From Tenrec ecaudatus (taxonomy: Eukaryota; Chordata; Mammalia; Afrosoricida; Tenrecidae): a stretch of 64,000 nucleotides of DNA. Positions 55,095 to 64,000 of the stretch are shown here, in pieces; position 1 is the stretch's first letter; each line of letters begins with the position of its first letter. Location: contig NC_134530.1 in the NCBI RefSeq assembly GCF_050624435.1, forward strand, positions 146,050,721 through 146,114,720. Reading direction: 5' to 3'. Below the pieces are notes generated by a model, which was not told where the DNA came from, searched no databases, and worked only from the letters and a program-made list of their open reading frames with translations. A program made the translations under genes and the position numbers.

Positions 55095-55248
55095 CTCATA
55101 GACCAGATAAACCAAACCCATGCCTATCGAGTGGATCCTGACTCATCACAGCCCTGAGCATCAGGTAGACAGCTTCCGCTTTCTCCCTAGGAGCCACTGG
55201 TGGATTTGAACCACGGACCTTACAGTTAGCAGCCAAATCCTCAGTGAC
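55095..55248 (-). repeat. AfroSINE copy, shortened
   Basis: GCCTATCGAGTGGATCCTGA and ACTGGTGGATTTGAACCACG mark it. It lies 160 bases downstream of ADORA3 exon 1. Confidence 0.8.
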
Positions 55249-55411
55249 CCTATATATAGAGATTTTTTTTGTTTTCAATTGCCCCTTTTCAAGTTCAGGG
55301 ATCAATTTGGGTTTTTTTACACTAAAAAAAAAAAATGAGCTCTGAACTCGGTGGCCCATTTGCCAGGAACTTTTCTCAGCACCTGCATTCCACCCTCTTC
55401 ACACAGGTTAC

Positions 55412-55746
55412 CTGACAGTGAGCTTGACCCGCAGGTATCGGTCCACAGCAATGGCCAGCAAGGACATGATGGAGGCATGGGTGAAGATCAGCAGCAGACA
55501 GTTCATGAACAGGCAGGCGTAGAAGTGGACTGTGATGCCCAGGCTGATGACAATGGCCAAAGGCATGACCAGTATTCCAACAGCAATGTCAGCCAGGGCT
55601 AAGGAAACGATGAAATAGAAGGTGGTGGTCTGCAGGCTGGAGTTCAATTTGACCACCCAGATGACCAACACATTGCCCACGATGGCACAGAGCCCGATGA
55701 GAATCTCCACGGTGATGTAGGTGATGCTGGGCAACGTCAAGGCCAT
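55412..55746 (-). CDS. ADORA3: ADORA3 coding exon 1, adenosine A3 receptor residues 1-112
   Basis: It starts at ATG 55746-55744 (minus) and ends at donor GTCAG|GTAACC inside Arg112. The start is fixed by an in-frame TGA 42 bases upstream with no other ATG between. It encodes [10 protein letters not shown] and helices 1-3: [10 protein letters not shown] (helix 1), [10 protein letters not shown] with Asp53 as the sodium-site aspartate (helix 2), Cys78 for the loop disulfide, and DRY at 102-104. The intron after the DRY loop is the single conserved coding intron of adenosine receptors. The extracellular N-terminus is short and has no Asn-X-Ser/Thr site. With exon 2 the receptor is 319 residues, one more than human. 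Confidence 0.97.
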
Positions 55747-56034
55747 GCTGGGGACAGGTGTCTTGCTTTCCCACAGGAGACAGCTGCATCAGCTGGATCT
55801 TGGTGAGCCTATCTCTTGCCAGACATCTTCCCGGAGGACCAACAAAGCAGTTGTCTAAAACTCACAGCCCTTCTCCTTGTCTGTTCTGGAGGGATGCTCT
55901 TTCAAGATGGCCCCCTCTCTCCTTAGATGGTACCCACCACAGGGCAATCACTTGCAACGCCAGTGGGGACCACGGATCCCTGGGTTGCTGGAAGCCTGGG
56001 GGGCAGTTCTTGAAGGTTGAATCTAAATGTCCTA

Positions 56035-56165
56035 TGGGCCTTACTTCCTCAAACAGGCGTGCTCAAAGCCCCAGCCTCCTGTTCCCTCCTAGAGCTCCAT
56101 CAAGATAAGCAGCGCTCTTTAGGGGTGTTTTAGGAAGTGAGATGGGCCAAGAGGAAGTACAGAGC
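56035..56165 (-). promoter_or_regulatory. Candidate ETS/GATA motif cluster upstream of ADORA3
   Basis: Within 130 bases, about 290-420 bases upstream of the ADORA3 start codon, lie three ETS/PU.1-type GGAAGT cores (reverse at 56042-56048, forward at 56133-56137 and 56153-56157) and one GATA motif (AGATAAG at 56103-56109). These factors act in mast cells and other myeloid cells, where A3 is expressed. Function is inferred from motifs and position only. Confidence 0.35.
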
Positions 56166-56629
56166 AAGAAAAACTCAACAAGATGAGCGAAAAAGCAGAG
56201 GAGGGGGTGGTGTAAGTGGCGTGGTGGAGAAGGCTTCTCGTGAGATCACCGTCTATTCAGGGACTAGATGCAAGCGCAGCAGTGGGGTGGGAGAGGAGCT
56301 GCCAGCTCTGACTACAGAACAGGCTTGCTTTCAGCTGACTTAGCTGAAAGATCCCGTGCAAGGGATGAAAATGCGGAACGAGGAGGGACAAAAAAGGCAC
56401 TTGATCCTAATCTTGGCCTTCACACACCAGCGAGCACTGAGAATCTGGCAGCTTGAGTAGTAGGCTTGTTTGCTGAGAGATGCTGATGCCCAGCCAGTGC
56501 ACCCAAAGAGTCTTTGCTCAACGGATAAGACGGGCGCGCAGAAGAGCAAAGACCTCACGGCTTCCCATAAACATTAAGGTGCAGGCCTCCGACTCGCCTT
56601 TCCAGCTCCCGTGCCCAGCAATCTCACCT

Positions 56630-56830
56630 GCTGTCAAGTTGGCAATCTTTGGAATAACAGCCCGGGGCATTGCCCAATCCTGCACCATCTTCGTGATCAC
56701 GGCTATGTTTGAGTCTTTTGTCTTAGCCATCCCAGGGAGGTCTCCTCTTATTTCTTCGTCCTCTCCCCCCTGCCAATCATGATGTCTTTTTCTAGCAATT
56801 GGTCTTTCCTGATAACATGCCCAAAGTAAG
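56630..56830 (-). mobile_element. RTE LINE 3'-end fragment
   Basis: CTGCTGTCAAGTTGGCAATC, CATTGCCCAATCCTGCACCA, CAATCATGATGTCTTTTTCT and TTCCTGATAACATGCCCAAA are reversed RTE 3' blocks. Confidence 0.65.
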
Positions 56831-56975
56831 TGAGCTTAGCAGTCCAAAGCCACCAGCCACTCGTTGGGAGAAACACGCGGCTCTCGGCTCTCGTAAAGAG
56901 AGTTACAGTCTCAGAAACTCATAGAGACAGTTTTATTCTGTCTGACGGGGTCGCTGTGAGTTGTTAAGATTCATT
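56830..56975 (+). repeat. AfroSINE, 3' part
   Basis: CAGTCCAAAGCCACCAGCCA, GTTACAGTCTCAGAAACTCA and CGGGGTCGCTGTGAGTTGTT mark it. It abuts the RTE fragment. Confidence 0.75.
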
Positions 56976-57189
56976 ACTTTGTCTGCCCTTCACACGAGCA
57001 GCCAGCACAGAGCAAACCGATTGGAGGAGCAGCAGGACCAGCATGGCCAGTCACGCACCTGGGAGGGAAGAGGCAAGGCAGGCACGTAATCACCTGGTGT
57101 ACATCTTTCCCTTTCAGGCACCACGGCCTCTGCGTGGGAAGCAGATCCTTGTTTCTGAGGAAGAGTGCTTCCTGACTCCAGACCCTTGA

Positions 57190-57778
57190 AGGTCACTGTT
57201 TGTTGGGAGCCATAATGATCAAGTGCTTCCTGGGGTTCCCCCTAAGGCTTACTTTAACCAGGCTTGTAACAGAGAGCAAGAAGAACGAGTCGGAACCACC
57301 CCCCAGCTCCAATACTGAGACTGGGCTGCACTGGGCAAATCTGCTGCAGGAGACAACTCTGTGGAGTGTTACAAAGCAAAGAGGTCCCTCCGAGGGCGAA
57401 AGAGCACCTGATCTGAGCCATGGCATTTTCAATCAACTCATGCGGCTGTACAAATGGGACAAGAACTAAGGACGCCTGCAGAAGAATGGAGACATCGAAT
57501 GATGGTGTTGGAGAAGAACGCTGAAAGTCCTAGGGCCTGCCAGAGACAAACGGGCCTATTTCAGGGGAAAGACGGCCCGGATGTCTACGGGGATGACAGG
57601 CACGAACTGTGGTCAAGGGGAGGATACCAATCCATCAGAGGGAGAAGGGAAGTCAAAGGAAGGGTTGGGGCAAACTATTAGGAAGGTTGGTACGTCGTTT
57701 CAACCGTTGGATACTGTTTGATGATGATCTGAAATGTAAAACCCCAATCTAATACACAATAAAAGTTGTTTTAAAAAA
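57190..57778 (+). repeat. Unclassified retroelement-like segment with A-rich 3' end
   Basis: The stretch ends AATACACAATAAAAGTTGTT followed by an A-rich tail, as in a poly(A)-dependent retrocopy. A short internal block (GATGGTGTTGGAGAAGAACG) resembles sense RTE sequence, but the rest is unfamiliar. It could be a retrocopy of a non-coding RNA or a low-copy LINE end. Confidence 0.35.
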
Positions 57779-57779
57779 T

Positions 57780-58775
57780 CTGTCCCCCAGAATGGGCACA
57801 AGCTCAGGCTGACAGGGTATCCAGTCGACTGGCCAGGGTGGCAGGACAGCCTGACTGGTGCCAATGAACCATACACTACCCTCTCTAGACATGTGTCGTG
57901 AAAGTCACTTTGGTAGAGGGCTGCTCATGTCAGCTGGGATCAAATTGTCAAGAGAGGGGAGGGGATGTTGACTACTCAATAGCTACCCTACAAAGTTATG
58001 GCGAGGACTCCCCTCCCCCCAGACAGGTAGGCATACTGATGGGAGCGTCAAGTCAGCAGAGGGGAAAGGGAACAGACATGTCTGGGAGAACACACGTGCA
58101 TGACTGTTGTGTGCATGACATGTGTTTGCATGATGAAAATTACTTTTTAGGACCCTAAGGAGGGAGTATCCCTAGAAATATGCTTTGAATAAACCACACT
58201 GGCCCAAGTTTCTGGGCACATCCTGGGGACCCAGGCCAAGTGCTATAGAACACTGGGGCACTGGATCCTGGATCTTCAAGGAGCACAACACATTCCAAAG
58301 GCTGCAGCAAAGAGATCTAATGCAAAACCTCCACTAGGTGAACTGGACTCTATCTCAAACACCTTGTAATCTGAGGACTTAAGACTAAAAATTCATGGTG
58401 TTTGAAGAAGCAGAAGACAGCGTATTGAACTGCCAGTAGGCAGACAATCATTGTCTCACTATCGCACTGCCCTTCATATGCTGTATGAAGATATATATTA
58501 TTCTGAAAAACCTGTGACTGACATTCTCAGTGAATATTATTGTAAAATTTACCTGCAACCAACTCCCATTTTTATGTAAATACCATCCATCCATGAAATG
58601 ATTTATTCTGTGCCAACGGGTAATTCAGGTATTGAGATATGGAGCTAGCCTACATTGGCTCAAAATCCCTCTCTCAACAGTGTTTTAAAAATTAATACCA
58701 AGGGCTAATCAATGACATTATTAATGGAAGATCTTTATGCTCCAGGGAGATGATCGATAAGACTCTCTACCACAA
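57780..58775. other. Unassigned stretch
   Basis: I recognise no gene or repeat family here. Confidence 0.4.
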
Positions 58776-59379
58776 ATAATCAAAGAAGCCTCTAAAAGGA
58801 GCCAAAGGCAGATTTTTTTTTTTTAAAAAAGCATAGATCCAGGAATGGGTTTTGGGCTCATACTGAATCCTAGCTCCAATTGAAGAGCAATTAGTTCTTA
58901 CATCATAGCCCTGCTCGACACTCCCCCTCAGGAAGGAAACAGAAGACATGGGCACTAAAGCAAAGTGTAGTGATGAAATTAGACGGTGCTCAGCTACCAG
59001 ATAAAATAGCATCTGGGGTCTTAAAGGCTTGTTTCCAATCCAGCCGCCATCTAAGTGAGATGTCAACGAAGTCCCCATGGAAGAAGCTCACCATTAGTGA
59101 CCTTATACTCTGAGGCCAAAGGAGCCTAAATTGTGAGATTCTGGTTTGCAGACGAGAGTAAAAACCCAAGATACACTTGTGAAATCTACATAGGAAATAA
59201 GCCTTTGGTGATTTCTCTCTCTCCAGAAGAGAGAGATGGGAAGGAAAGATTATAAATGCTTTGGAGAGATGACTATAGGAGATCAAAATGATAAACCTGA
59301 CGTGAACGGTTAAAACCTTGAAATCTTGTCAGGAGATCCCCACCGCTGATGCTCATTTGTCCTGGTCTGATTTTCAATG

Positions 59380-59384
<5 letters not shown>

Positions 59385-59457
<73 letters not shown>

Positions 59458-59480
59458 CCTCTCTCTCTCCCTATCTCTCT
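59385..59480 (+). repeat. (CT)n dinucleotide repeat
   Basis: About 95 bases of CT repeat, with interruptions in the last third. Confidence 0.97.
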
Positions 59481-59649
59481 GTTTTGGTGATGGTGGGATT
59501 CATATTGGGGGTTATCTCAGGTGCATTTTGTCATTGGGGATAACCCTCTCCAGTTTGGGTTATATGTTTTCCTGGTTTTTGGTAGATGAAGCCCAGGATC
59601 AACGAACCCAAGGAAACACCAAGTGGAATAAGAGTTCCCAGGAGGTGCA

Positions 59650-59777
59650 GTGGGGTGGGGTGGGGTGGGGTGGGGTGGGGTGGGGTGGGTGGGTGGGGGT
59701 GGTGGTGGGGTGGGGTGGGGGTGGGGTGGGGGGTGGGGTGGGGTGGGGTGGGGGTTGGGGGGGTGGAGGGGAAGGGG
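59650..59777 (+). repeat. (GGGGT)n-type G-rich repeat
   Basis: Dense runs of three to seven G separated by T or GT cover about 128 bases on the plus strand. The density is far above what is needed for G-quadruplex folding. Confidence 0.95.
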
Positions 59778-59954
59778 ACCGAGACCAAGGAGTTTTAGAA
59801 GGAAGAGAATCTTTGAAACCGTGGTAGCAATGGCACAATACTGCTCGATGTGATTGAACTACCGAATGATATGCTCTCAGTATTACCTCCCAGTAAAATG
59901 GTTTGGGAAAATAAAAATTAAAAATCTGTTCACTAAGTATAAAACTTTAACAAC

Positions 59955-60065
59955 AACAAAAATATAGCCAGACGGCGCCTTGGAAGCAGGAGGCTTCATC
60001 TCACACATTTGAGCATGTTATCGGGAGAGGCCATGCCCTGGTCTCAGGACATCATGCTTCTTCTT
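59955..60065 (+). mobile_element. RTE LINE, left part of a split copy
   Basis: GGCTTCATCTCACACATTTG, AGCATGTTATCGGGAGAGGC and CTCAGGACATCATGCTT match sense RTE 3' sequence. It continues at 60634. Confidence 0.7.
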
Positions 60066-60633
60066 TTTTTTGGTTTCCTCCCCACAGGGATAAACCTGAT
60101 TTTATTTTTTTAAATCATTTTACTGGGGACTCATACAATTCTTATCACAATCCATACATCCATCCATTGTGTCAAGCACATATGTACATTTGTTGCCATC
60201 ATCACTCTCAAAACATTTGCCTTCTACTTGAGCCCTTAATATCGGCTGCTCATTTTCCCCTTCCCTCCCCACTCCCTCCTCCCTCATGAACCCTTCATCA
60301 TTCATAAATTATTATTTTTTTGTCATATGTTACACTGTCCTACGTCTCCCCCCGCCTTCTTCTCTGCTGTCCATCCCCCAGGGAGGAGGCTATACATAGA
60401 TTCTTGTAGTCAGTTCCCCCTTTCCACCCCACATTCCCTCCACCCTCCAGGTATTGCCACTCTCACCTCTGGTCCTGAAGGGGTCATCTGTCCTGGATTC
60501 CCTGTGTTTCCAGTTGCTATCTGTGCCTATGTACATCCTGTGTCTAGCCAGATTTGTCAGGTAGAATTGGGATCGTGATAGTCGGGGGCGCATTTAAGAA
60601 CTAGAAAGTTATATGTTTCATCATTGCTACTTA
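60066..60633 (-). mobile_element. L1 3' end nested in RTE
   Basis: TTTTTTTAAATCATTTTACT, GGGGACTCATACAATTCTTA...GTTATATGTTTCATCATTGC. It separates two RTE pieces that are adjacent in intact copies. Confidence 0.85.
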
Positions 60634-60815
60634 CAGTGGGGGGTGAGCGAAAAGGAAGATCCTCAGTGAGAGGGACGGACACAGTGGCTGCCACAGGGGC
60701 GCACACATCCCGGGGTATCTGACGTTGGCGCAGGAGCGGGCAGTGCTTTGTTCTGTTGTACAGAGGGTGGCAGCCAACTCCACAGCACCTGGCAACAGCG
60801 ACACAAACACAACAA
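60634..60815 (+). mobile_element. RTE LINE, 3' end of the split copy
   Basis: GAGCGAAAAGGAAGATCCTC, ACACAGTGGCTGCCACAGGG, GGCGCAGGAGCGGGCAGTGC and TTTGTTCTGTTGTACAGAGG run to the RTE 3' terminus. Confidence 0.75.
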
Positions 60816-60819
60816 AATC

Positions 60820-61590
60820 TACAGTAAGGGCTGAAGGACTTACAGCCCTTTCCTTAAGCATCAATATCCGAACAGTGAAAAATAAAATCCAAAGATAACA
60901 AAATGCTCCCCTGGGGGCTTACTAACACTGGAAAGATGCCTTGGCGCAGGGCCTGTCTGGGTCCTTCTTTACTCTGCTTCTACACCATCCACTGACCTCA
61001 CCTGGGTCCAACTCTGACCAAACCCCTGCTCTGCCATGCTGCACCCATCACTGCTCCCTCAGAGGCAGACCCGACTGTAAGGGCCCCGCTTCTTCCATGG
61101 CATGGCCGCTACTTGTGTGTCTCCCAAGCATGTCGAGCGCAGCCCACACCACACACCTCCATCAGGGGCTCTCACCATGCTTCTATTGCAGCGGTTTCTT
61201 TACGTTTGGGGGGCAGGCTGCCCACAGTTACAGAGGCTGATGTGCAGAGGTTCATGGGACTGTGGGGGTGGGGTGGGAGGAGCGAGCCTATCCACCACCT
61301 ATAAAGTAGTCTTGATCATCTTTGGGTGGTGGTGACATCGTCATTAAAAATGAGGCTCAATGGGGGAAGTACGTTCCCTCCCCTCCCCCCTTCCAGACCC
61401 CCAGCAACGCCAAGTAATCCCATGTAGGAGGAAGACCCTCAGGTGTGGGAACAAGCCCTGGGGCGGTTGAAAGCTGTGGGGGTGTTTCTCCAGGTTGTTT
61501 GCATCACAGTTGACTTTGCGGGCACCCGGGGGCAGGGGGTGTGTGCCCATGTGTCCTGGTGGCAGACCAGGAACACAGACATTTGGTCTT
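60820..61590. other. Unassigned stretch
   Basis: I recognise no gene or repeat family here. Confidence 0.4.
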
Positions 61591-61594
61591 GGTT

Positions 61595-62245
61595 TAAGAG
61601 AGCTTGTCAGACCATTGAGCAGCTCCCCTATCCCCATGAGAAGTACCACAAGTCAATCAATGGCTTTCACCTACAGGTATTTATTTTCTCACAGTTCAGG
61701 AGGCTGGAAGCTGCTGTTCAGGGTGGGGTGACTCCAGGACAAGGCTTTCTTTCTGTGTCACCTCTGGAGGAAAGGCCCTTAGCTTCTGGTCCTGGATGGG
61801 CTCCATGTGCCTTGGCGTCCATCTTCCCCTGGACCCGGGGAGCCCTCTACCCAGGGACGCTGGGTTTGAGGAGGAGCTTGGCTCCCGGCTCCTCTCTCTT
61901 TGTGGTCCTCGGACCCTCCTCTCCACTCATCTTTGTCTCCTGTGAGCTCTTTACAGATAAAAGGTAAAACAGGCCACCCCCGGGGGGACACTCTCCTTAC
62001 GTTGGCTCTGGGCTGTGATCTGAGTAAGAGTGCTTCATTCCCTCTCCCCCCACTAATCCCCTTGCAACGGATTAGCTGATTACATTGAATCACATCATCA
62101 GGCATAACTGCCTCCTGACATAACTGCCAAATTACGTCATCACACAACCGCCAAATTAGATCATTACGTAACTGCCAAGCCACTTCGAATCATGGTCCGG
62201 CCAGGCTGGCACCTACTTGGACACAATTCAATACACAGCACCGAC
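61595..62245 (-). mobile_element. ERVL-type LTR, about 650 bp
   Basis: On the minus strand it opens TGCTGTGTATTGAATTGTGT. It includes GCAGTTATGTCAGGAGGCAG, CCAGGGGAAGATGGACGCCA and CAGCAGCTTCCAGCCTCCTG, then AACTGTGAGAAAATAAATAC with an AATAAA signal. The layout equals an LTR class I recall from other afrotherians. No internal retroviral sequence was found, so it is probably a solo LTR. An open frame of 174 codons on the plus strand across it is not a gene. Confidence 0.6.
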
Positions 62246-62650
62246 ACTTTACATGTACGGCAGTTATTAGAAACATGTATTGTCTGGTGATTTTGCAAAC
62301 TAACAGTCAATGTCAGTGTGTGGCAGGAACACATGTCGAGGTGTCAGTCTCTCTGGCTGTGATGGTAAAGTGCATGCGTCAGCTAGGCTGGGCCGTGGTT
62401 CTCTGTGGTTTGGCAGTTAGGCAAACTTTGGCCATGGTGTGATCATGTGGTCAGCCTCCCATCTTCGCCTACCTCTGATTTTCACATATTGGCCCGGTCT
62501 TTGGACCCTACCATGTAGACCAATGAAGAATGGATGTAATTAGGAGGAAAAGGAGAGCAACCCAACAGTTGTCTGTGGTCCAGAGCCGAGCTTAGGAAAA
62601 GGACACAGAAACCAGGAAAGAGGGGCTGATATGTGTGTGTGGCCCACGAC

Positions 62651-62819
62651 AGAGAGAGAGGAGAGGAGAGGAGAAGAGAGGAGAGGAGAGGAGAGGAGAG
62701 GAGAGGAGAGGAGAGGAGAGGAGAGGAGAGGAGAGGAGAGGAGAGGAGAGGAGAGGGAGAGAGAGGAGAGGAGAGGAGAGGAGAGGAGAGGAGAGGAGAG
62801 GGAGAGAGACAGAGAGAGA
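62651..62819 (+). repeat. (GAGAG)n purine repeat
   Basis: About 165 bases of GAGAG/GAGGA pentamers. It produces long Leu-Ser-Ser-Pro or Glu-Arg-Arg open frames on both strands that are not genes. Confidence 0.97.
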
Positions 62820-63459
62820 CTTCACTGGGGACACCTGCATTTGGAGGACCAAGCTCCCTTGGATTATTCAAATTCTTGTTCCTTTTGTTCTCTCCCCCCC
62901 CCCCCCCCATCCACGTGGAGGCTCTTCTGGCTGCATCTCGTTTGAGCTGAGCTAGCAAAGCGAGGAATGGGGTTCCTGTCTGAGCACCATCAAAGAGCGG
63001 TGAGGTGGACACAGGGGTAGGACGTCCAGTCTGTGAGGGACTGGAAAAGGGGACACTTTGGGGGCCACCCACTTCTCACCTCTACCCCATCCCCCAGGAA
63101 TTCTATGTCCAGGACCCTCCTCTGCCCATACCCTGAATTTCTTTTCCGTGGACTGGGGAAGCCCTTCCTTACATTTCTGAGAAAACAGCACACCCTTCGC
63201 TGCTCAGGTAGAGCAATTTGAGAAGTTAGAGAGGAGGCTTCCCAACCACCCGACCTTTGGTCTAGGAATCAGTTTTACTCTAAATGGAAACTGGAAGGTA
63301 ATCTTGGAAAGAGGACAGAGAAGCCAGTGTGGCAGCCACCTTGCTGATTGATGTACCTGTGCTGCCCTCAGCCACTCTGGGTTCCACCATCATCACCTCT
63401 CAAGGAGATGACCATCTGGGCTCTGGGCTCGAGTCTCCTGCCTGCCTCAAGGGCTGGAA

Positions 63460-63990
63460 TTATTGAACTCCAACTCATACCTGAGCACACTGCTCTCCTG
63501 CTTAGAGACCTCTCACGTCCCTATGTTGGCCTCTGGTTCAAGTCCAGATTCCTTGCAACGGTTCACTTGACCCTCCCCTGTGGGGTCTCCCAGGCTCTAC
63601 AATACCCTGCTTTTCTCCCCCCAAAATGTTCTAAAGCTCCAACTGGGCTGAACACCCCACCCGTGACTCCTCAAAGGATTATTCACGTCCACGTCCTCTC
63701 CCCTTTGCGCTGTCTGCTTCCTCGGTTCAAAGGCCTTGCTCTGCCTCATTGTCTTTGCCTCACTTTCCCTGCAAGATGGCTCTCCCACTGACCCTGAAGA
63801 CTTCCCACACAGCTTCCCCTCCAGTACAAATTCTGCTAAACTGCCTCTGCAGAACCCCTGCCCAAAGTTCCTGGAAGTTAGGACCTGGGACCTGTAGTTT
63901 CTGCGTTCCTCTCTCTTGTCCCAGTGCCCGACGGATATCTTGTACGTGCTCAATGCATTCAGACAAACAGATGACTAGGAAAGCCCCTCA
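63460..63990 (+). repeat. L2-like LINE remnant
   Basis: CTGCTCTCCTGCTTAGAGAC, GGTTCAAGTCCAGATTCCTT, GGCCTTGCTCTGCCTCATTG and CTTGTACGTGCTCAATGCAT follow the order of an L2 3' end, at high divergence. Confidence 0.55.
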
Positions 63991-64000
63991 GTGAACAGGG

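Larger units (their letters stand above)
58780..59935 (+). mobile_element. Probable L1-related 3' UTR containing simple repeats
   Basis: GACGGTGCTCAGCTACCAGA, TAGCATCTGGGGTCTTAAAG and GTCCCCATGGAAGAAGCTCA parallel the sense L1 3'-UTR blocks at 17.6 and 38.8 kb. Downstream come (CT)n and (GGGGT)n tracts and an A-rich end (GGGAAAATAAAAATTAAAAA). It is a divergent lineage; the borders are uncertain. Confidence 0.45.

Noticed and set aside
59318-59827. 169-codon plus-strand frame with Ser-Leu and Gly-Trp runs
   Set aside because: It comes from the (CT)n and (GGGGT)n repeats.
61443-61967. 174-codon plus-strand frame
   Set aside because: It overlaps an LTR on the opposite strand and has no recognisable domain.
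62482-63072. 196-codon minus-strand frame rich in Leu-Ser-Ser-Pro
   Set aside because: Most of it is the (GAGAG)n purine repeat read in reverse.

Overview
The window is mammalian nuclear DNA: spliced genes with phase-consistent exons, long introns, and more than half of the sequence in interspersed repeats. The repeats point to an afrotherian, most likely a tenrec (Echinops telfairi or a close relative). There are dozens of tRNA-derived AfroSINE copies, RTE-clade LINE pieces whose tails resemble the SINE tails, many 3'-end copies of one L1 lineage, and a SPIN-type hAT element, a family reported as horizontally transferred into tenrecs. The species call is inference from repeat content; no database was searched.

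Four protein-coding loci are present, in the order known from human chromosome 1p13. ATP5PB (+) enters from the left with its last three coding exons (13-5627). C1orf162 (+) is complete as five coding exons (19468-22585, 125 residues). TMIGD3 (-) is complete as five coding exons (39969 down to 29534, 241 residues). ADORA3 (-) is complete as two coding exons (55746 down to 51868, 319 residues). C1orf162 and TMIGD3 converge tail to tail; TMIGD3 lies downstream of ADORA3 on the same strand. No coding sequence was recognised right of 56 kb; human synteny would place RAP1A beyond the right edge.

Layout. 0-5.8 kb: end of ATP5PB, with repeat-rich introns including SPIN. 5.8-11.4 kb: a decayed RTE LINE split by an L1, then a second L1 3' end. 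11.4-19.4 kb: intergenic, with SINEs, an LTR-like piece, a CA-rich repeat and a forward L1. 19.4-22.7 kb: C1orf162, with a TG-rich minisatellite in intron 2. 22.7-29.5 kb: intergenic SINE and MIR copies. 29.5-40 kb: TMIGD3, with an LTR in its last intron and a 2.8-kb L1 inside a SINE in its first. 40-51.4 kb: nested L1 copies, including one with a 5' inversion. 51.4-55.8 kb: ADORA3. 56-64 kb: repeats, simple-sequence tracts, an LTR and an L2 remnant.

ATP5PB is mitochondrial housekeeping. The other three encode membrane proteins expected in immune cells: a small tyrosine-motif protein, an Ig-domain protein and the adenosine A3 receptor. I found no undescribed multi-gene system. The most useful observations are a non-canonical GC-AG intron needed to read ATP5PB, the SPIN element, several well-resolved retrotransposition events, and lineage-specific changes in ADORA3 and TMIGD3.
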